64,000 bases of DNA from Kitasatospora atroaurantiaca. Lineage in GTDB: Bacteria; Actinomycetota; Actinomycetes; Streptomycetales; Streptomycetaceae. Below, piece by piece: positions 1 through 8,354 of this stretch. Each line of letters opens with the position of its first letter. Position 1 is the first letter of the stretch. Under the pieces are notes generated by a model. That model had not been told where the DNA came from. It made no database searches and saw only the letters and a list, made by a program, of their open reading frames with translations. The position numbers were made by a program, and so were the translations under genes. The stretch is from positions 5,394,001-5,458,000 of the forward strand of contig NZ_VIVR01000001.1 in NCBI RefSeq assembly GCF_007828955.1, given 5' to 3'.

Positions 1-1369
1 TGATGGCGACCAGCTGCTGGGCCAGCACGTCCAGCGGGTTGCGCGGGACGCGCAGGGCCTCGATCTGCCCGGCGCGCATCCGCTCGGTGACCACGGCGGA
101 CTGCACCAGGTCTCCCCGGTACTTGGGGAAGACCACGCCGGTGGAGACCGCGCCGACCTGGTGGCCAGCCCGGCCGACCCGCTGCAGGCCGGAGGCGACC
201 GAGGGCGGCGACTCCACCTGGACGACGAGGTCGACCGCGCCCATGTCGATGCCCAGCTCCAGGCTGGAGGTGGCGACCACGGCGGGCAGCCGGCCGGCCT
301 TCAGCTCCTCCTCGACCAGCGAGCGCTGCTCCTTGGAGACCGAGCCGTGGTGCGCCCTGGCCAGCACGGGCGGAGCACCTGCGGCGGCTCCCGAGCCGCC
401 CATCAGCTGAGCCGGGGCGTGGGCGCCGGGTAGTGGCGTGCCGTCGGCGCGCTCGACGGCGATCTCGTTGAGCCGGTTGCAGAGCCGCTCGGCGAGGCGG
501 CGGGAGTTGGCGAAGACGATGGTCGAGCGGTGGGCCTGGACCAGGTCGACGATCCGCTCCTCGACGTGCGGCCAGATGGAGGCCTGGCGTGACGGGTCGT
601 CGGTGTCGGCCGGCAGCTCGTCCAGATCGGCCACCGGGACGACCACCGAGAGGTCGAACTCCTTGGCCGCCGGGGGTTGGACGATCGCCGCACCGCGCTG
701 CGGGCTCAGGAAGCGGGCCACCTCCTCGACCGGCCGCACCGTCGCGGAGAGACCGATCCGGCGGGCGGGCCGCTCGAGCAGCTCGTCCAGCCGCTCCAGG
801 CTGAGCGCCAGGTGGGCGCCCCGCTTGGTGCCGGCGACGGCGTGGACCTCGTCCAGGATCACCGTGTCGATGCCGCGCAGGGCCTCCCGGGAGGCCGAGG
901 TGAGCAGCAGGAAGAGCGACTCGGGGGTGGTGATGAGGATGTCGGGTGGGTGGCTCGCGAAGCGGCGGCGGTCGGCCGCCGGGGTGTCGCCGGAGCGGAT
1001 GGCGACCTGCACCTCGGGCTCGGGCAGGCCGAGCCGGACGGCGGCCTGGCGCAGCCCCGCCAGCGGGGCGCGGAGGTTGCGCTCGACGTCGACCGCGAGG
1101 GCCTTGATCGGCGAGATGTAGAGGACCCGGCAGCGGCGCTTGGGATCGGCCGGGGGCGGCGTGTGGCTGAGCCGGTCCAGCGCGGAGAGGAAGGCCGCCA
1201 GCGTCTTGCCCGAGCCCGTGGGCGCGACCACCAGGACGTCCGTCTCGCGGCCGATGGCGGCCCAGGCCTCGGTCTGGGCGTCGGTGGGCGCATTGAAGGC
1301 ACCCGTGAACCAGGCCTTGGTCGCCGGGGCGAAGCCCTCCAGTGGGTCTGCGGTGCTGCGTCGCGCCAT
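1..1369 (-). CDS. Lhr-type DEAD/DEAH ATP-dependent helicase, N-terminal part (runs off window)
   Basis: Superfamily 2 helicase, probably of the Lhr (large helicase-related) group that acts in DNA repair. The reading frame starts at ATG 1369 (MARRSTADPL) and stays open for 456 codons to the window edge, so the C-terminal part is missing. Visible motifs: Walker A APTGSGKT at residues 49-56, SPIKALAVDVERNL (motif Ia) near 86-99, a TTPE motif near 147-150, the DEVH box at 173-176, LSATV, and the later motif VGRAGHQVG. The DEVH box and the order of motifs fit Lhr better than RecQ or UvrD. It diverges from the peptidase gene at 1523. Family assignment is confident; whether it is full-length Lhr or Lhr-core cannot be seen. 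Confidence 0.88.
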   Translation of the reverse strand, partial: MARRSTADPLEGFAPATKAWFTGAFNAPTDAQTEAWAAIGRETDVLVVAPTGSGKTLAAFLSALDRLSHTPPPADPKRRCRVLYISPIKALAVDVERNLRAPLAGLRQAAVRLGLPEPEVQVAIRSGDTPAADRRRFASHPPDILITTPESLFLLLTSASREALRGIDTVILDEVHAVAGTKRGAHLALSLERLDELLERPARRIGLSATVRPVEEVARFLSPQRGAAIVQPPAAKEFDLSVVVPVADLDELPADTDDPSRQASIWPHVEERIVDLVQAHRSTIVFANSRRLAERLCNRLNEIAVERADGTPLPGAHAPAQLMGGSGAAAGAPPVLARAHHGSVSKEQRSLVEEELKAGRLPAVVATSSLELGIDMGAVDLVVQVESPPSVASGLQRVGRAGHQVGAVSTGVVFPKYRGDLVQSAVVTERMRAGQIEALRVPRNPLDVLAQQLVAI

Positions 1370-1522
1370 GCCCCCATGGTGCCGGGTCGCACTGACAGTC
1401 AGGGCGGCGCCCGCCCCGAAGCACCGTCTGCCCTAGCTCGACCGGGCAAAAGGGATATACCGCTCATATGGTTATGTAACGGACCCGTGACCTGGGCGGG
1501 CCGAATGAGCGGAGGCCGCGCG

Positions 1523-3031
1523 ATGGAACGGGTGGGCCTGGCCAACTGCAGTTCCGGAAAGCACCGAAACGGCCCTGTCCGCGTCCTCTTCGTGATGCTG
1601 GTGATCGCCCTCCTGCTCGGCGGGGCCGTGCCGTACGTCGCCGGGCCCGGCCGCTCGTACCTCAGCTATCTGGTGCTGGCCGAACGCCAGGACGCGCAGG
1701 GCTCGGCGCTGGCCGCCGGCCAGGCGCGGACGGCGGGCGGGCGGGTCCTCCAGGAGTACCCGCAGATCGGCGCCGTCCTCGTGTACGCCACCGGCAGCTT
1801 CGCCGACCGGCTGCGCGGCCGCCCGGGCATAGCCGCCGTCGGTGCCACCAGGACGGCGGGCGTGCCGAGCCCGCCCGGGCCGCTCGTCGGGGCCGGTGAC
1901 TTCGGGCGCGGCAGCGGGTCCGCCGATGCGCGGGACGAGTCCGAGGCGACGCTGCCCGATCCGGGTGAGTCGGCCGACTGGAACCTGGCCATGATCGGCG
2001 CCACCGCAACCCCGGCCGCCTCGGCGGTCCTGCTGCACACCCCGGCCGCCGACCGCCCCGTCCCCACCGCCCAGGCGCTGCGCGGGGTGCTGGTCGCGGT
2101 CCTGGACTCCGGCGTCGACGACACCCATCCGGACCTGCGCAGTGCCGTCGACCCGCGCGCCTCGGCATCCTGCGCCGACGGCCGGCCCGACGCCCGGTAC
2201 GGCGCCTGGCGCCCCGACCAGGGCGTCAGCGAGAGCGGCCACGGCACCCATGTCGCCGGGATCGTCGGCGCGGCGAGGGACGGCAAGGGGGTCACCGGGG
2301 TCGCCCCCGGCGTGCGGATCGCCGCGGTGCGGCTGCTCGGCCCGCTCGGGCAGTACTACACGGAGAACATCGTCTGCGGGATGCTCTGGGCCGCCGACCA
2401 CGGCGCCAAGGCGATCAACGACAGCTACTTCGCCGACCCCTGGAAGTACAACTGCCCCGAGGACCGGGACCAGGCGGCGCTGATCACGGCCGTCGGCCGG
2501 GCGGTCGCCTACGCCCAGCGGCAGGGTGCGGTGGTGGTCGCCTCGGCCGGCAACGACGGCCAGGACCTCGGCGCCTCCCGGACCGACCGGCGAAGCCCCA
2601 ACGACCGGCACTCCGGCCCCCCGCAGACCCGGCTCCTGGGCACCGAGTGCATCCGCCTGCCCGGCGAGCTGCCCGGCGTGCTGACGGTCGGCGCGGTCGA
2701 CCGCAGCGGGATGCCGACCGCGTACTCCAACTTCGGACGGGGTCGGATCTCGCTGGCCGCGCCCGGTGGCGACCCGGACGGCGGGGCGCAGGGCGCGGTC
2801 GTCTCCGACTGGCCGGGCGGGCAGTACGCCGCGCTGGCCGGCACCTCGATGGCCGCCGCACACGTCACCGGAGCGGTCGCGGTGGTCGCCGCCACGCACC
2901 CCGACTGGGGCCCCGACCGGCTGACCGCGCTGCTGGCCGAGACCGCGGCGGCCAACTGCCCGTTCGGGTCCGGCAGCTGCGTCGAGCGCCAGTACTTCGG
3001 TGCCGGTGTGCTCGCGCTGCCTCGAGGGTGA
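1523..3031 (+). CDS. membrane-anchored S8 (subtilisin-like) serine peptidase
   Basis: Secreted or surface-anchored subtilase of 502 residues. A hydrophobic segment at about residues 14-34 looks like an uncleaved signal anchor. The catalytic triad reads Asp195 (AVLDSGVDDTHPDL), His240 (GHGTHVAG) and Ser442 (GTSMAAAH), with the oxyanion Asn in ASAGNDG. About 160 residues precede the triad and may be a propeptide or stalk; they resemble no domain I recognise. ATG 1523 is chosen because GGAGG at 1511-1515 lies seven bases upstream; ATG 1505 is in frame but lacks such a site. Mycosins have the membrane anchor at the C terminus and sit in type VII loci, which is not the case here. Substrate unknown. 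Confidence 0.9.
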   Translation: MERVGLANCSSGKHRNGPVRVLFVMLVIALLLGGAVPYVAGPGRSYLSYLVLAERQDAQGSALAAGQARTAGGRVLQEYPQIGAVLVYATGSFADRLRGRPGIAAVGATRTAGVPSPPGPLVGAGDFGRGSGSADARDESEATLPDPGESADWNLAMIGATATPAASAVLLHTPAADRPVPTAQALRGVLVAVLDSGVDDTHPDLRSAVDPRASASCADGRPDARYGAWRPDQGVSESGHGTHVAGIVGAARDGKGVTGVAPGVRIAAVRLLGPLGQYYTENIVCGMLWAADHGAKAINDSYFADPWKYNCPEDRDQAALITAVGRAVAYAQRQGAVVVASAGNDGQDLGASRTDRRSPNDRHSGPPQTRLLGTECIRLPGELPGVLTVGAVDRSGMPTAYSNFGRGRISLAAPGGDPDGGAQGAVVSDWPGGQYAALAGTSMAAAHVTGAVAVVAATHPDWGPDRLTALLAETAAANCPFGSGSCVERQYFGAGVLALPRG

Positions 3032-3083
3032 CCGGAGGCCGAGCGCTCGTCGGCGTCCGGAGCGGCTTGGGGATACTGGTCAC

Positions 3084-3278
3084 ATGAGGCTGACCGAGTT
3101 CTGGCGACGGATGTACGAGCACTTCGGGGAGGTGTACGCGGAGTCATTCGCGAAGGACCACCTGATGAGCGAGCTCGGCGGGCGGACGGTGAACCAGGCG
3201 CTGGAGGCCGGCTGGGAGGCCAAGGACGTGTGGCGGGTGATCTGCCGGACGCAGGGGGTGTCCGCACTGCTGCGCTGA
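3084..3278 (+). CDS. DUF3046 small protein
   Basis: A 64-residue protein beginning MRLTEFWRRMYEHFG and containing the LGGRTVNQALEAGW segment typical of DUF3046 proteins, which in actinobacteria are commonly found just upstream of recA. Function unknown. No signal peptide, membrane segment or metal site is visible; the sequence is a compact helical domain with several Trp and charged residues. It lies 52 bases after the peptidase and upstream of the AI-2E family gene on the same strand. The location, length and motif agree with the family, so the call is firm even though the role is not known. Confidence 0.85.
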   Translation: MRLTEFWRRMYEHFGEVYAESFAKDHLMSELGGRTVNQALEAGWEAKDVWRVICRTQGVSALLR

Positions 3279-3352
3279 CGCGGGGCGCTGAGCGGAGCGC
3301 TGACGGGATCGCGACGCACCGGGACCGATCGGCGACCGGTCCCGACCGTTTG

Positions 3353-4633
3353 ATGGGTGAGACTGGGCGGGTGGTCACCAGCTCTCCTCCCCAGTACCAG
3401 GACCAGTCCCCTCCCGATGAGCCCACCGGCCGGCGCTCCGTGCCGAGGGGTGAGTCGATGCCCCGCTGGCTGCCGAAGGCCATGGTGCTGGCGCTGCTGC
3501 TGGTCGGCGTGTTCCAGCTCGCCGACTGGGCGTTCCGCCAGCTCATCGACCTCTTCGTGATGCTGCTGGTCTCCTTCTTCCTGTCGCTGGCCATGGAACC
3601 CGCGGTGGACCGGATGGCCGCCCGCGGAGTGCGCCGCGGGCTCGGTACCTTCCTGGTCTTCATCGGGCTGGCGGTCGCCATCGCGGGCTTCCTCGCCGCG
3701 CTCGGCACGCTCCTGGTGGACCAGGTGGCGAAGATCGCCGGGGACCTGCCGCACCTGGTGAACAACCTGATCGACTGGATCAACCGGACCTTCCACCAGA
3801 ACCTGTCGATGGACCAGCTCCAGGAGAAGGTGCTCAAGGACTCCGGGAGCATCGAGAAGTACGCCCAGCAGGCCGCGGACAACGTGTGGGGCCTGTCCAG
3901 CACGCTGATCGGCGGGCTGTTCCAGGCCTTCACGGTCGGGCTCTTCACCTTCTACTTCACCGCCGACGGGCCCCGGGTGCGGCGGACGGTGTGCTCGCTG
4001 CTGCCGCCCGCCAAGCAGGCCGAGGTCCTGCGGGCCTGGGAGATCGCGCTGGCGAAGACCGGCGGCTACCTCTACTCCCGGGCGCTGCTGGCCGTCGCCT
4101 CGACCATCGCGCACTGGATCATGTTCCAGATCATCGGCCTGCCGTACGCGGTGGCACTGGCCGTCTGGGTCGGGGTCATGTCGCAGTTCGTGCCCACCAT
4201 CGGTACCTATCTGGCGGGGGCGCTGCCGGTGCTGGTCGCGCTCACCGTGCAGCCGGTGGACGCGGTGTGGGTGCTGGCCTTCGTGATCGTCTACCAGCAG
4301 GTCGAGAACTACCTGCTGCACCCCCGGATCACCGCGAGGACGGTGGACGTGCACCCGGCGGTGGCCTTCGGCTCGGTGATCGCGGGTGCGGCGCTGCTCG
4401 GCGCGGTCGGTGCGCTGATCGCCATCCCGGCTGCCGCCACGCTGCAGGGTTTCGTCGGGACCTATGTCCGCCGGTACGAGGTCGCGACCGATCCCCGGAT
4501 CGACCGGGGTGCGGAGCGCCGCCGGGCGGCGAGGGAGCGCAGACGGCAGACCGCGCGCCGGTTGCGGCGCATGGTCGGGGGCGGCCCGGAGGGGGACTCC
4601 GCAGGTCAGGGCGGTGGTGACCAGGAGAAGTAG
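3353..4633 (+). CDS. AI-2E family transporter (PerM-like membrane protein)
   Basis: Polytopic membrane protein of the AI-2E/PerM exporter family. From the N terminus there are paired hydrophobic helices around the segments VLALLLVGVFQ and LIDLFVMLLVSFFLSLAMEP, a long soluble central part rich in Gln/Asp/Glu, then four or five helices ending with IAGAALLGAVGALIAIPAAA and a strongly basic cytoplasmic tail. The family motif region with EPAVDRMAARGVRRG is present. Two starts are plausible: ATG 3353 (426 residues) and ATG 3458, which has a better ribosome site (GAGGGG at 3445-3450). The short start would remove a hydrophilic N terminus only. Substrate not predictable; despite the name, few members move AI-2. 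Confidence 0.82.
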   Translation: MGETGRVVTSSPPQYQDQSPPDEPTGRRSVPRGESMPRWLPKAMVLALLLVGVFQLADWAFRQLIDLFVMLLVSFFLSLAMEPAVDRMAARGVRRGLGTFLVFIGLAVAIAGFLAALGTLLVDQVAKIAGDLPHLVNNLIDWINRTFHQNLSMDQLQEKVLKDSGSIEKYAQQAADNVWGLSSTLIGGLFQAFTVGLFTFYFTADGPRVRRTVCSLLPPAKQAEVLRAWEIALAKTGGYLYSRALLAVASTIAHWIMFQIIGLPYAVALAVWVGVMSQFVPTIGTYLAGALPVLVALTVQPVDAVWVLAFVIVYQQVENYLLHPRITARTVDVHPAVAFGSVIAGAALLGAVGALIAIPAAATLQGFVGTYVRRYEVATDPRIDRGAERRRAARERRRQTARRLRRMVGGGPEGDSAGQGGGDQEK

Positions 4634-4642
4634 GGCTGCGCG

Positions 4643-4670
4643 TTCGATTCGAACGCATGTTCTTTATACT
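4643..4670 (+). promoter_or_regulatory. recA promoter with SOS (LexA) box
   Basis: A perfect actinobacterial SOS box, GAACGCATGTTC, lies at 4651-4662 (GAAC-N4-GTTC). It sits between a possible -35 (TTCGAT 4643-4648) and a good -10 (TATACT 4665-4670; spacer 16), so LexA bound here would block RNA polymerase. The recA start is about 110 bases downstream, leaving a long 5' leader. LexA itself is encoded at 36790-37611. Confidence 0.85.
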
Positions 4671-4781
4671 GCTTGGTGGCGAGTTTTCCACAGGCTGAAC
4701 CCGATCCGGGTCGTTTGTCAGTGGGACGCGCTAGCGTCGAGGACGATGAAGCGCACAGCACAGAACCCGAGGGTGGAAGCC

Positions 4782-5903
4782 ATGGCAGGTACGGACCGCG
4801 AGAAGGCTCTTGAGACCGCACTCGCCCAGATTGAGCGGCAGTTCGGCAAGGGCTCGGTGATGCGCCTCGGCGACCAGGCCCGCGCCCCGATCGACGTGAT
4901 CCCCACGGGGTCCACCGCGCTGGACGTGGCGCTCGGTGTCGGCGGCCTGCCGCGCGGCCGCGTCATCGAGATCTACGGGCCGGAGTCCTCCGGTAAGACG
5001 ACGCTGACCCTGCACGCCGCGGCCAACGCCCAGCGGCTCGGCGGCACGGTCGCCTTCGTGGACGCCGAGCACGCCCTCGACCCCGAGTACGCCAAGAAGC
5101 TCGGCGTCGACACCGACGCCCTGCTGGTCAGCCAGCCGGACACCGGCGAGCAGGCCCTGGAGATCACCGACATGCTGATCCGCTCCGGCGCGATCGACCT
5201 GGTGATCATCGACTCCGTCGCGGCGCTCGTCCCGCGTGCGGAGATCGAGGGTGAGATGGGTGACTCGCACGTCGGTCTGCAGGCCCGTCTGATGAGCCAG
5301 GCGCTGCGCAAGATCGCCGGTGCGCTGAACCAGTCGAACACCACCGCGATCTTCATCAACCAGCTGCGCGAGAAGATCGGCGTCATGTTCGGCTCGCCGG
5401 AGACCACGACCGGTGGTCGCGCGCTGAAGTTCTACGCCTCGGTCCGCCTGGACATCCGCCGGATCGAGACGCTGAAGGACGGCACCGAGGCGGTCGGCAA
5501 CCGCACCCGTGTCAAGGTCGTCAAGAACAAGGTCGCCGCGCCGTTCAAGCAGGCCGAGTTCGACATCCTCTACGGCCACGGCATCAGCTGGGAGGGCGGC
5601 CTGATCGACATGGGTGTCGAGCACGGCTTCATCCGCAAGGCCGGCGCCTGGTACACGTACGAGGGCGACCAGCTCGGCCAGGGCAAGGAGAACGCCCGCA
5701 ACTTCCTGCGCGACAACCCGCAGCTGGCCGAGGAGATCGAGAAGAAGATCAAGGAGAAGCTGGGTATCGGCCCGAAGTCCGAGGCGGCGGCGGAGGGTGC
5801 TGCTGCGGCGCCGGCGGCCGAGGCCGACGGTGCGGCCAAGCCGATCACCGCGACGGCTGCCAAGACGACCGCGGCGAAGAAGACGGCTGCCGCCAAGGCC
5901 TGA
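4782..5903 (+). CDS. recA: recombinase RecA
   Basis: DNA strand-exchange protein and SOS co-protease. The 373-residue product starts MAGTDREKALETAL at ATG 4782, preceded by GGTGGAAG as ribosome site. Walker A GPESSGKTT is at residues 66-74; the EHALDPEYAKKLGV, DSVAALVPRAEIEGEMGD and FINQLREKIGVMFGSPE segments are standard RecA. The C-terminal 40 residues are an Ala/Lys/Thr-rich tail, longer than in E. coli, as is usual in streptomycetes. recX follows after seven bases, so the two are likely one transcript, controlled by the SOS box at 4651-4662. Confidence 0.99.
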   Translation: MAGTDREKALETALAQIERQFGKGSVMRLGDQARAPIDVIPTGSTALDVALGVGGLPRGRVIEIYGPESSGKTTLTLHAAANAQRLGGTVAFVDAEHALDPEYAKKLGVDTDALLVSQPDTGEQALEITDMLIRSGAIDLVIIDSVAALVPRAEIEGEMGDSHVGLQARLMSQALRKIAGALNQSNTTAIFINQLREKIGVMFGSPETTTGGRALKFYASVRLDIRRIETLKDGTEAVGNRTRVKVVKNKVAAPFKQAEFDILYGHGISWEGGLIDMGVEHGFIRKAGAWYTYEGDQLGQGKENARNFLRDNPQLAEEIEKKIKEKLGIGPKSEAAAEGAAAAPAAEADGAAKPITATAAKTTAAKKTAAAKA

Positions 5904-5910
5904 GTCGTCG

Positions 5911-6651
5911 ATGCAGCACAGGGACGAGAGAGTGCCGGGCTCGGTCGGGGAGCCGAGCGAGCCCGGTGACGGGGGGCCGCCGGACTGGTGGGTCGGCGAG
6001 GCGGCTGCCGAGCTGCCGGCTGTCGTGCCGGCTTCCGAGCTGCCCGCGGGCCGGCGCCGGCGGCGTACGGCCGAACGGGACGAGCGGGCCCCCGAGGCTG
6101 CGCCGCCCGAGCCCCCGCGTGAGCGACGGAAGAAGAAGCGGGAGCGCCCGGAGGAGGAGTCCGTCGATCCGGCGGTCCGGGCGCGGGACATCTGTCTGCG
6201 GCTGCTCACCGGGACGGCGAAGACCCGTAAGCAGCTGGCCGACGCCCTGCGCAAGCGGGAGATCCCGGACGAGGTCGCGGAGGAGGTGCTCGCCCGTCTC
6301 GAGGAGGTCGGGCTGATCGACGACGCGGCCTTCGCGGCGGCCTGGGTCGAGTCCCGGCACGCGGTGCGGGGCCTGGCCCGGCGGGCGCTGGCCCAGGAGC
6401 TCCGTACCCGGGGAGTGTCCGGCGAGGTCGTCGAGCAGGCCGTCGCGCAGGTGGACGCGGACGACGAGGCGCAGGCGGCGCGGGCGCTGGTCGACCGGAA
6501 GCTGCGCGCCACCAGAGGGTTGGAGCAGCAGGCCAGGACGCGTCGGCTGGTCGGGATGCTGGCGCGGCGCGGTTACCCGGAGGGCCTGGCCTTCCGGGTG
6601 GTGCGGGACGCCCTGCGTGAGGAGGGCGAGGACGTGGTGGAGGAGTGGTGA
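5911..6651 (+). CDS. recX: regulatory protein RecX
   Basis: RecX modulates RecA filament growth. The protein has 246 residues: an N-terminal charged, low-complexity extension of about 85 residues (Pro/Arg/Glu-rich, with RRRRR and RRKKKR runs) followed by the RecX three-helix repeats starting near VDPAVRARDICLRLLTGTAKTRKQLADAL. RecX motifs such as LEEVGLIDDAAFAAAWVESR and the C-terminal RRGYPEGLAFRVVRD are clear. ATG 5911 is seven bases after the recA stop, consistent with co-transcription. The N-terminal extension makes it longer than typical RecX and is probably disordered. Confidence 0.96.
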   Translation: MQHRDERVPGSVGEPSEPGDGGPPDWWVGEAAAELPAVVPASELPAGRRRRRTAERDERAPEAAPPEPPRERRKKKRERPEEESVDPAVRARDICLRLLTGTAKTRKQLADALRKREIPDEVAEEVLARLEEVGLIDDAAFAAAWVESRHAVRGLARRALAQELRTRGVSGEVVEQAVAQVDADDEAQAARALVDRKLRATRGLEQQARTRRLVGMLARRGYPEGLAFRVVRDALREEGEDVVEEW

Positions 6652-6692
6652 CGCCCGGTCAGGTCCGGGGAGGGTCAACTCTCGATCGCATC

Positions 6693-6721
6693 TTGACCGT
6701 TTCGTAACCTGCACTTAGCCT
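6693..6721 (+). promoter_or_regulatory. putative promoter upstream of the RNase Y gene
   Basis: TTGACC at 6693-6698 and TAGCCT at 6716-6721, spaced by 17 bases, look like a housekeeping sigma promoter. It lies about 150 bases upstream of the RNase Y start, in a locally AT-richer stretch after recX. No terminator is obvious between recX and this point. Confidence 0.5.
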
Positions 6722-6872
6722 CACAAGCAGTGAGGGATCACTTCGATCATGCCGCGGGCAGGCATGCACAGGGCCGGTCGGAGTCGGTTCCGTGCTGCTC
6801 AACACCCTGCGGCCCCGGCAGCTCCCTCACCGTCGCAGCAGCGGAGCGCGCAGGGACGGGGAGTGGCGCCGG

Positions 6873-8327
6873 ATGAAGATCGCGATGGGTGTCGGATCGG
6901 TTGCCGCCGTGATGTCGGCCGGGGCGCTCTGCCTCGTCCTGGTGCTCACCTGGTTGATGATCCGTCGGCTGCAGTCCGCCCAGCGCCGCTCCGTCGGCGA
7001 GGCGGCGCGGGCCCGGGAGTGGGCAGAGACGCAGGCCGCGCAGTTGCGCGCCGAGCTCGACCGCCGGGAGGAACGGCTCACCGAGGAGCTGGGACGCCTT
7101 CGCGCCCGGGAGGCCGAACTGGCCGGGCGAGCTGCCGAGTTGGACCAGCTGAGGGCGGAGGTCCGGGAGCTGGAGGCCGAGCAGCGGCGCGTTCTGGAGC
7201 GGGCCGCCGGTCTGACCGCTGGTCAGGCCAGGGCCGAGCTGGTGCGCCTCGCGGAGGCCGAGGCGCGGCACGAGGCGGCGGTCGCCGTACGGGAGATCGA
7301 GCGGCGGGCGAAGTCCGAAGGGGACCAGCGGGCCCGGGAGATCATCGCCGGGTCGATCCAGCGGCTGGCGGCGGAGCAGACGGCGGACACCGTGGTGTCC
7401 GCCTTTCGGTTGCCCAGCGAGGATCTGAAGGGGCGGATCATCGGGCGGGAAGGCCGGAACATCCGGGCCTTCGAGGCCGTCACCGGGGTCAACCTCATCG
7501 TCGACGACACCCCGGAGCTGGTGCAGCTCTCCTGTTTCGACCCGGTCCGCCGGGAGACGGCGCGGCTGACGCTGGAGGCCTTGGTCGCGGACGGGCGGAT
7601 CCATCCGGCGAGGATCGAGGAGCTCCACGACCGCAGCCGGGCCGAGGTGGAGCGGCTGTGCGTGCGGGCCGGTGAGGACGCGCTGCTGGCGACGCAGGTG
7701 GGGGAGATGCGGCCGGAGCTGGTCAGGCTGCTGGGGACCCTGCGGTTCCGGACCTCGTACGGGCAGAACGTGCTCGGGCATCTGGTGGAGTCGGCGCACA
7801 TCGCCGGGATGATGGCGGCGGAGCTGGGGGTGGACGCCGAGCTGGTCCGGCGGGCGGCGCTGCTGCACGACATCGGCAAGGCCCTGAGCCATGAGGTGGC
7901 GGGGAGCCATGCGGCGGTGGGCGCGGAGTTCGCGCGGCGGCACGGGGAGTCGGCGGAGGTCGTGCACGCGATCGAGGCGCACCACGGGGAGGTGGAGCCG
8001 AGGACGGTCGAGGCCGTGCTGACGCAGGCGGCCGACGCGTGCTCCGGTGGCCGGCCCGGGGCGCGCCGGGAGTCGGTGGAGTCGTACGTCCGGCGGCTGG
8101 AGCGGCTGGAGGAGATCGCCGGGGCGCACGACGGGGTGGCGAAGGTGTTCGCGATGCAGGCGGGTCGCGAGGTACGGGTGATGGTGCAGCCGGAGCTTGT
8201 CGACGACCTGGGCGCGCAGGTGATCGCGCGCGAGGTCGCCAAGCAGGTCGCGGAGGAGCTGACCTACCCGGGGCAGATCCGGATAACGGTGGTGCGGGAG
8301 AGCCGTGCGACGGAGTTCGCCCGCTGA
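6873..8327 (+). CDS. rny: ribonuclease Y homologue (TM, coiled coil, KH, HD)
   Basis: Membrane-bound endoribonuclease of the RNase Y family. In the 484-residue product, a transmembrane helix lies at about residues 8-30, a long Arg/Glu-rich coiled coil at 35-165, a KH RNA-binding domain at about 183-245 (GRIIGREGRNIRAFEAVTG), and an HD domain with LLHDIGKALSHE (HD at 332-333) and the upstream His in GQNVLGHLVESAH. The C-terminal YPGQIRITVVRE ending is the family signature. It is slightly shorter than Bacillus RNase Y (about 520). ATG 6873 is taken because it places the membrane helix near the N terminus; in-frame codons upstream to 6792 are unlikely to be translated. It has its own candidate promoter. 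Confidence 0.92.
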   Translation: MKIAMGVGSVAAVMSAGALCLVLVLTWLMIRRLQSAQRRSVGEAARAREWAETQAAQLRAELDRREERLTEELGRLRAREAELAGRAAELDQLRAEVRELEAEQRRVLERAAGLTAGQARAELVRLAEAEARHEAAVAVREIERRAKSEGDQRAREIIAGSIQRLAAEQTADTVVSAFRLPSEDLKGRIIGREGRNIRAFEAVTGVNLIVDDTPELVQLSCFDPVRRETARLTLEALVADGRIHPARIEELHDRSRAEVERLCVRAGEDALLATQVGEMRPELVRLLGTLRFRTSYGQNVLGHLVESAHIAGMMAAELGVDAELVRRAALLHDIGKALSHEVAGSHAAVGAEFARRHGESAEVVHAIEAHHGEVEPRTVEAVLTQAADACSGGRPGARRESVESYVRRLERLEEIAGAHDGVAKVFAMQAGREVRVMVQPELVDDLGAQVIAREVAKQVAEELTYPGQIRITVVRESRATEFAR

Positions 8328-8354
8328 GACCGGTCGGTCCATGGGGCGGCCGCC

